NCBI GenBank assembly: GCA_028583405.1 | Contig: CM053243.1 | Span: 27,680,116-27,744,115, forward strand | Source of the DNA: Pogonophryne albipinna | Lineage: Eukaryota > Chordata > Actinopteri > Perciformes > Artedidraconidae | Reading direction: 5' to 3' | DNA: 64,000 bases | Shown: piece by piece, positions 56,960 through 64,000 of the stretch | Position numbering within the stretch: position 1 is the stretch's first letter | How the letters are laid out: each line of letters opens with the position of its first letter | Program-made: the position numbers and the translations under genes | The notes under the pieces: generated by a model | What the model was told of the DNA's origin: nothing | Seen by the model: only the letters and a program-made list of their open reading frames with translations | Databases searched by the model: none

Positions 56960-58601
56960 GTAGTAATATTTCTTATTTTTAAGTGGTATAATATTTTAAA
57001 TGTTCGAACATTTACAGTGCCATGTCTTCTACTTACATTAGTCTCAAAGATTGAGGGAAGAAGGGAAGGGATCACTGCCCTCCACCTGCCAGCACCCAGC
57101 CAGAGGAGCGCAAACAACAAAAACAAGCAAGGTGTCCCGTCATGTACCTGGAAGTTTGGGTTGGCAAAATGGAGTAAGAGAGGGACTTGAAAAACCTTGG
57201 TGGCTCTCTACTCATGTTGTTACAGTTGTCTTGGTTACAGCTCTCAAGTTTTTTTTTGTGCCATTTCCACATCTTTAGAAAATATGAAAAAATTGAAGTG
57301 AAATCAACCTCTTCTCTGGAGAACAAACTTCGATTTCTCTGTCTTGTGAGTTTGCAGTCTTGCAGTTTTGCTCCTCCACCTGTAACATCACTGCCCCTCC
57401 ACCTGCCATACAGTAGGTTACTAACAAAATTACTTATATAATACAGTGATAGAATACATGTTTAGTATGCTTACTTATATAAAACAGTAGTATTAAACTT
57501 ACCTTGTGTTTTCACTCTCACTTAAGTCCCTCTCCCTTTGCCATCAATCCAAAATCAGCTGAGCTGCAACATTATACAGACAGGTAATAATCAACATAAT
57601 CACAAGGACACAATATGGCTCTGCTAAAAACACTCACTCTTACACGCACCAAAGTTATATTTATCTAATATTTAACTCCCTCCACCCCCGCATACAATCC
57701 CGTTTAGAAGCCCCTCTTCTCTAATTCAACAACGTTGGACGAAATGACATTAAGAGAACGTAATTTACAATTAAAAGGCTGTTCAACGTGTGTTGCTAAC
57801 TTGATTCGGTATCCTATCTTGATCTGTTATCTGTAAACATTCCCTAAATCTACTAATTTAGGGATAATCCACTGACATCCTTTAATACACATGTTAATTT
57901 GAATCAGATGTACTGATAATATCCGCAATATAAATCTTTAAACTTCTTCTTACCTTTAAAAGTCCGTCACGAACGGTCTATTATGCTGCAACTCTACAGC
58001 TCTGCTAGCCTTGGCGCTAACTTCCGGGGAACGATTGAGAGGCTCCACGATCCGCCATTGCTGTAAAAAAGTGGTCCATTGGAGTGAATGGAGATGACAT
58101 AACTCTCAGTCTATATGGCGCTGGGTTGAGATAAACGCATGTAGAGCTGAACACGTAACATGAACGTGCCGGGCGGCGCGGTCCCGTGGGTTAGATGCGC
58201 GTTCATAATGCAGAGGGAAATAACTCTCAGAATAACGTTATTAGCACATTTTTACAACTTGAGGAACGAATGTTTTTAATAAAGGCTATACAAGTGTTCA
58301 TACTGGGTTGTTTATTTAGTTTAAAAAAAATTATCCAACGAGTTACAGACCACTCTTTCCCAATGTAAGTCAATGGGAAAAAGTGTTTCCGGGCCCAGCA
58401 ACCTAAAGGAAGTGTAGTACCGCCGTTTGACCACAACGAATATTCTCATCAGACTCTTCCTGGGGGCTTGGTACTAAGCTCCTTACTGTTGTTCATGCTT
58501 TTCCGCCACAGCATCAACTCCCGGGGGGCATACACTTAGGCCCAATCCCAAACCACTCCCTCGACCCTACCCCTCCGTGATGGAGTGAACTCCGTCTGTA
58601 G

Positions 58602-59365
58602 CAGTGGCGAGTCGTCAGGGCCCTCTAGGTCCTCTGTGAGGGCCTAAGATATTCTACAAAATAATATTTAAAAACATTAAAAAAATATATTATTTTAATT
58701 TTTTTTTTTATATTTTTTTTGTTATATTTTTCATTAGTTTTACCAAAAATAACTTGATTTAATTGTATTTAAAATAACATTTCCAAAGAAATAAATCCTT
58801 CGAATCTGCCTATTCAGTTTCTGTTGGAATGTGAAGGGTTAAATGAAAGAAGCTCGTCTCTGCGAGTTACTGTGAAGAGAGGAGCTGTTGGACGTCCAGG
58901 CGGTCCAGCTATGAATTCACAGAGGGCCCAGCTATAGTAACTGAACGAGAGAGTAATGTCAAATGACAGTACAATTGACCAATCATATCTTCCCTCCAAA
59001 TGGGTGGGTGTTATTATCGCGGACTTTATGACAAGTTCCGCCCGCTGTTAAACTTTTCTTGTTTCCATAACAACTTCCTGTCAATAGCGTTAACTCGCCT
59101 TCAAAATAAAAGCATGCCAAATTACACTTAAGACATACAACTGCAACGAAAGTAACAAACACAATGCAATATCCTTTTCAATTTCAAAGAACACAAATAG
59201 GGTTATTTACAGGTGTTGTTTTATGTGGTAGAGGGTCGCTTTCATTGATGCGTTTTGCACCCCGGGCCGTTGTTTTGATATTCCGCTGAAGTATACACTG
59301 TGACGTAACTCGAGGGAAGGGGTGGGGTTAGAGGGCCTAGGTATAAAAGTCACGGCTCGCCACTG
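58602..59365. mobile_element. Non-autonomous hAT, perfect 8-bp TSD
   Basis: Ends CAGTGGCGAGTCGTCAGGGC and CACGGCTCGCCACTG, flanked by GTCTGTAG (58594-58601, 59366-59373). The ends are close to the hAT at 26659-27290. No protein. Confidence 0.95.
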
Positions 59366-59845
59366 GTCTGTAGCCATACTCGCAGCTCAACGAGGCTCCC
59401 TCCTGTCAGATGGAGGGAGTAAATATAGCAGCAAGCTTTGGGACGGCCTCCCCTCTCTCCGGCAGAAACAGGAAATGCCGTAACTGTATGTAACAACGGT
59501 TTCAAATCAGCATCTCTTAGACAAAAAGTTTAAATGAATAACTCAAATAAAACTCCAAACATCTTTCATTGTGTTTCAAAGCTCTTTTAGTTTTAAACCT
59601 GATGTTTATAAGCTTCTTAGTTTTTGCAACGGTCTGTAAATATACACAACTTTATAATAAAATGCACACATTTTCCTTTTTCTAGACTAAACACAGGTAT
59701 GATCCTAAGTTAAAAACATATGAGGTTATCATGAGGTTGTTAACATCGCAATTTATCAGTGGATGTTTGCTGGAACTACTTGTAAACAGCGTGTTTCCTG
59801 ACGGACACACAGCGTGACTCCGGTCAGGTAGAGACCGGTCTCAAG

Positions 59846-61146
59846 CATGGATGTATAATAAGAACTGGATACAGCATGGGAGGCGGGGCCTCATTCATTC
59901 CTATGAGAGTTGCTCATTAGAGCATTATGATAAAATGGCCCAACTTTTGAGAGAGTGAAACGTCACAAATTAACCGGCATGCCTGAGAAGTACCCGTATG
60001 TGCGCTCATAGCGCATGCGCAACTTTAACCAAAATGCTCGTTCACATCAAGCCATGGATGTATAATAAGAACTGGATACAGCGTGGGAGGCGGGGCCTCA
60101 TTCATTCCTATGAGAGTTGCTCATTAGCGCATGATGATAAAATGGCCCAACTTTTGAGAGAGTGAAACGTCACAGATTACCCGGCATGCCTGAGAAGTAC
60201 CCGTATGTGCGCTCATAGCGCATGCGCAACTTTAACCAAAATGCTCGTTCACATCAAGCACGTCAATTTGCGTACACGTAACAGCACCGCACGTTCATGA
60301 CAGCATGGATGGATTTGATATTAACGAGGCGGCAGTTAGCAGCTAGCGGCTAGCTAGTAATTATGCTAATGTGGACATCAATCGTTATGTACTTATATTA
60401 CGCTGTAACAGGATCTAGTGATATCCAACAGAGCTTCATTTAGCATGAAAGAATGATTGCACTGTATATATATATATATATATATAGGCCTATATATACT
60501 TATAATAATAAGTAATATTAACTTTATTTAAAACAACATTTACGGTACAAGATTTAATCATACATGTAGTATGATAATGAATTACAGCAAACATGTGCAA
60601 TATATCCATTATTACAGCTCCGTGGGATGGCAGTAAGACGATATGGGTCCGTTCTTATTGTGCATCCATGGGTAAAGATAAACGCAACTCACATTGGTTT
60701 CTCAAACAGCATCTCTGTAAACTACGTGTATTCACTGAATTTCACTCTCTGCCTTTAACGGCTCGTTGTAGCTCCAATAGCTCCAGTCCCCACCCTCCCT
60801 GTGAGCACAGTGTGCTCTGATTGGTCGGGACACGTAACATGAACGTGCCGGGTGGCGCGGTCCCGTGGGTTAGATGCGCGTTCATAATGCAGAGGGAAAT
60901 AACTCTCAGAATAACGTTATTAGCACATTATTACAACTTGAGGAACGAATGTTTTTAATAAGGGCTATACAAGTGTTCATACTGGGTAGTTTATTTAGTT
61001 TAAAAAAAATTATCCAACGATTTACAGACCATTCTTTCCCCATGTAAGTCAATGGGAAAAAGTGTTTCCGGGCCTGGCAACCAAACGGAAGTGTAGTACC
61101 GCCGTTTGGCCAGCACGAATATTTTCATCTGAGTCCGGCGCACTTG
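59846..61146. mobile_element. Unnamed CATGGATG element, copy B, perfect TSD
   Basis: Starts CATGGATGTATAATAAGAAC and ends GTCCGGCGCACTTG, flanked by the perfect 8-bp duplication GTCTCAAG (59838-59845, 61147-61154). The first ~208 bp are tandemly repeated (59846-60053, then from 60054). The rest matches copy A without its P-like insert, including a TA-repeat and the GTGCCGGG.GGCGCGGTCCCG block. No protein. Confidence 0.9.
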
Positions 61147-61185
61147 GTCTCAAGTCAGCACCGCTGCAGACTCGCTGTTTGAGGG

Positions 61186-61783
61186 TGTCACTACCCGATC
61201 CGTCCCCCTGCCCGATCGGTACTGCGCATGTGCGAGATGGTCCGCCATATTGGACAAGTCCGGACGGCAACCCAAGATGGACACTTGACACAGTGGCTTT
61301 TAGCAAAGCTCAACAAGAAAACTCGAGAGAGATGAGTTATTGTTATTACAACGTGACTTCACTATTATTTAACAACTCGTTTTATTTGGTTCTTTTATTT
61401 GGGGTTGAGTACATTGTCAGAATAAGTGAGGAATGAATTTAACTTCTGTTAGACAGCCATATGCCATACATTTTTGCACACATTCACAGTAAATATTTAT
61501 TCAGTATGATAGCTGTCTAACAGAAGTTAAATCCATTTCTCACTTATTCTGACAATGTACTTAACCCCAAATAAAAGAACCCAATAAAAAGAGTTGTTAA
61601 ATAATAGTGAAGTCACGTTGTAATAACAATAACTCATCTCTCTCTCGTTTTATTTTTGAGTTTTGCTAAAAGCCACTGTGTCAAGTGTTCATCTTGGGTT
61701 GCCGTCCGGACTTGTCCAATATGGCGGACCATCTCGCACATGCGCAGTACCGATCGGGCAGGGGGACGGATCGGGTAGTGACA
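61186..61783. mobile_element. Near-perfect palindromic insertion, GAGGG TSD
   Basis: 598 bp starting TGTCACTACCCGATCC and ending with its complement. Arms of ~270 bp are nearly identical around a ~55-bp loop. Flanked by GAGGG (61181-61185, 61784-61788). The undisturbed counterpart in the right arm of the host palindrome reads on without it, which confirms an insertion. Family unknown. Confidence 0.85.
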
Positions 61784-62607
61784 GAGGGCTTGATAGCCCA
61801 CTTCCCCTCCACACTCGTTGCTTTGGAACAGCCCTCAATATGGCGGACCCTCCGCGTGAACGCGCAAACGGAGGGGTAGGCCCATTCCCAAACCGCCCCC
61901 TACACCCTACCCCTCCGTTTGCGCGTTCACGCGGAGGGTCCGCCATATTGAGGGCTGTTCCAAAGCAACGAGTGTGGAGGGGGAGTGGGCTATCAAGCCC
62001 TCAAACAGCGAGTCTGCAGCGGTGCTGACTTGAGACCGGTCTCTACCTGACCGGAGTCACGCTGTGTGTGTCCGTCAGGAAACACGCTGTTTACAAGTAG
62101 TTCCAGCAAACATCCACTGATAAATTGGGATGTTAACAACCTCATGATAACCTCATATGTTTTTAACTTAGGATCATACCTGTGTTTAGTCTAGAAAAAG
62201 GTAAATGTGTGCATTTTATTATAAAGTTGTGTATATTTACAGACCGTTGCAAAAACTAAGAAGCTTATAAACATCAGGTTTAAAACTAAAAGAACTTTGA
62301 AACACAATGAAAGATGTTTGGAGTTTTATTTGAGTTATTCATTTAAACTTTTTGTCTAAGAGATGCTGATTTGAAACCGTTGTTACATACAGTTACGGCA
62401 TTTCCTGTTTCTGCCGGAGAGAGGGGAGGCCGTCCCAAAGCTTGCTGCTGTATTTACTCCCTCCATCTGACAGGAGGGAGCCTCGTTGAGCTGCGAGTGT
62501 GGCTACAAACGGAGTTCACTCCATCACGGAGGGGTAGGGTCGAGGGAGTGGTTTGGGATTGGGCCGTAGGGTGTAGGGTGTAGGGGGCGGTTTGGGAATG
62601 GGCCTTA

Positions 62608-64000
62608 TTCTCTCAACATTGTATGTTACTCTAGTTACACTGCACCCCCTATTGGCAGGAGTGTATCAGAACACAACAGAATGCATACTAGTTGCCAACA
62701 ATAATTCAATCATGTATCACAATCGAAGCCACATATTGGAAGACGAGTACTTGCACTGCATTGTTGTCTGTTTAAAATACAGATCTTTGCAACTGCATCA
62801 TTTCAACAATAGCTTGTACTATCAAAGCTGTGTGTGCAGTTAACTGGTATCATGGCATTATTGACAATGTTAGCCTGGCGATTTAAGCAGAATAAAATGA
62901 AATGAAATTTTACTCTGTAAATAGTTGTTGACTGAAGCTCAATGTGCATTCAGTGGAGATGGTTTGATGTATCATGTTTAAATACACACACAATGCTTTC
63001 AGCAAGATAACATACTGAAACCAAGAGCTGAGGGTTTATTTTCACATCCTAACTCAACAACATAGACTCTGTGCCCTCATGTGGAAACCGCGTCAAACAA
63101 CCTTATACTAGAGTCACAGATACTATCACTGCACTAATGTCCTCACTACCTTTTCAGAGATAATCCTGCAAGTAGAAGCTGCAGAGAATGCAGTCTTTAA
63201 ATCATTTGCCTGTAGCTTTGCAGATACCATGCCATGCTTCAGACACACACACTACAAACAAATGGAAATCGACTTCATCCCACCTCCCTTGGAGTGCACA
63301 AACACTTTACATAAGTGGCATATGGATAGAAATGATAACATGTAATTTACAGGAAATGTACTTTTCCTGCTTTGGCATTTATTTGTGGGTAGTTGTTTTG
63401 GATGATACATTCACCATCAGCATTGATCACAATGAGTATTTCTATTAAAGTAACTCAGATGACACATTTTACACCATGCAATGAGTACACAGTCTGATTT
63501 ACGCTATTTCCTTTAACCGCACAACATTGCTCTTCAGGTTTTGAATGTCATGCTCTAAACACATCTGCAACAACTATAGAAAACCATACTTGTATGTTTC
63601 CATTTAGGTTCCTTTAAAAATCACACATAGTTGACTTTCTCTGAAACTTTTCTGTTTCATTCCGTTAGCACTATCCGAGGAGTATATGTAAATATGATCA
63701 CAGGTCTGATTTATTAGGCTCATACTTTAAGTGTTGATTTTCAATAATGCATTGTCACATAGTTGTGGTGGGATTTTTTTCCCAGGGTAAAATTAAGTTA
63801 TTATTTGATTGCATGTGAACATGCTGATCAACAACACAATGCAATACACTGAAGGAAAAATGGCAATATTATAGCTTTTGTTTACTGCCACTCCTTAAAA
63901 GTGTTTGGCAGGGTATTCTTGAAAATCAAGTCATTGCAAGCTTACAATGGGGCAAAGCTGTAAACAAAAAAACATTCTGTCGTCTGCAATATCTGCAGTC
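62608..64000. other. Non-coding DNA
   Basis: No gene, RNA or repeat structure recognised; AT-rich. Confidence 0.55.

Larger units (their letters stand above)
55293..58123 (+). mobile_element. P-element-like transposon with THAP exons
   Basis: Inverted ends CAGCGCCATATAGATAGAAG and (reverse complement) CAGCGCCATATAGACTGAGA, flanked by TTTTGAGA (55285-55292) and GGTTGAGA (58124-58131), six of eight matching. It interrupts copy A where copy B reads straight on. THAP-domain exons lie at 56061-56209 and 56764-56959. THAP plus 8-bp TSD is the P-element pattern. No RNase H-like catalytic region was recognised in the remaining ~1.1 kb. Confidence 0.8.
54599..58470. mobile_element. Unnamed CATGGATG element, copy A, with P-like insert
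   Basis: Starts CATGGATGTATAATAAGAAC and ends CCTGGGGGCTTG, flanked by ATACTAAG (54591-54598) and GTACTAAG (58471-58478). Its own ~1.03 kb lies at 54599-55284 and 58124-58470 and matches copy B (59846-61146) block by block. No protein in its own part. CA...TG ends with an 8-bp TSD are compatible with hAT- or P-like elements; I do not recognise the family. Confidence 0.85.
58539..62604. mobile_element. ~4-kb palindromic Harbinger-like element with three inserts
   Basis: Ends GGCCCAATCCCAAACCACTC and (reverse complement) GGCCCATTCCCAAACCGCCC, flanked by TTA (58536-58538, 62605-62607). Left and right arms match over ~700 bp once inserts are removed: CTGATGTTTATAAGCTTCTT on the left answers its complement on the right, and so on to a centre near 61895. 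Inserts: hAT (58602-59365), copy B (59846-61146) and a palindromic element (61186-61783), all in the left arm. No transposase. TTA fits PIF/Harbinger. Confidence 0.85.

Overview
The window looks like genomic DNA of a teleost fish, probably a percomorph. It is AT-rich vertebrate-style intergenic sequence packed with element families typical of fish: BEL/Pao, Mag-like Gypsy, chromodomain Gypsy, SCAN-like-gag Gypsy, Ngaro (DIRS order), hAT, Harbinger-like and P-like DNA transposons, and L2/Rex-type LINE tails. It also has long TG, CA, TA and CAAA microsatellites. I see no convincing single-copy host gene, no tRNA or rRNA, and nothing prokaryotic. Almost every protein-like reading frame belongs to a transposable element. 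All boundaries were read by eye; those called firm have a target-site duplication (TSD) visible on both sides. Layout: 1-1411 is non-coding AT-rich DNA. 1412-6006 is a minus-strand BEL/Pao element with an open 825-codon gag-protease frame but a gutted pol. 6040-15115 is one minus-strand Mag-like Gypsy element broken by insertions. These are a solo LTR (7253-7992), an LTR-like fragment (8673-9296), a fold-back element with minisatellite arms (9319-12487) that carries a hAT (10747-12101) with a second hAT inside it (10875-11753), another solo LTR (13597-14222) and a hAT-like MITE (14290-14685). 15121-19729 is a pair of ~650-bp inverted arms around AT-rich DNA and a solo LTR with a 223-bp TG tract. 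20090-25570 is a nearly complete Ngaro element in A1-gag-RT/RNase H-tyrosine recombinase-B1-A2-B2 order, with an array of UUCG hairpins before B1. 26299-32274 holds a Harbinger-like MITE, two copies of one hAT family and a hAT with BED-finger transposase exons. 32275-36014 is a Gypsy gag/leader/LTR split by a DNA transposon that itself contains a hAT. 37181-41858 is a chromodomain Gypsy element with both LTRs but no gag, protease or most of RT, cut by a palindromic hAT. 41863-42265 is an L2-like LINE tail. 43926-47923 is another large fold-back with a BED-finger hAT and a solo LTR inside. 48110-54590 is quiet apart from a solo LTR (49151-49672) and a Rex-like LINE scrap. 54599-58470 and 59846-61146 are two copies of one unnamed element family with 8-bp TSDs; the first carries a P-like THAP transposon, and the second sits inside a ~4-kb palindromic Harbinger-like element (58539-62604). 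62608-64000 is quiet. The window is best read as a piled-up transposon graveyard: perfect TSDs give a relative insertion order, and several elements are unusually long inverted repeats. The most distinctive signals are the UUCG hairpin array in the Ngaro 3' region, the fold-back with minisatellite arms, the two-copy CATGGATG...CTTG family, and the THAP exons in a P-like transposon.
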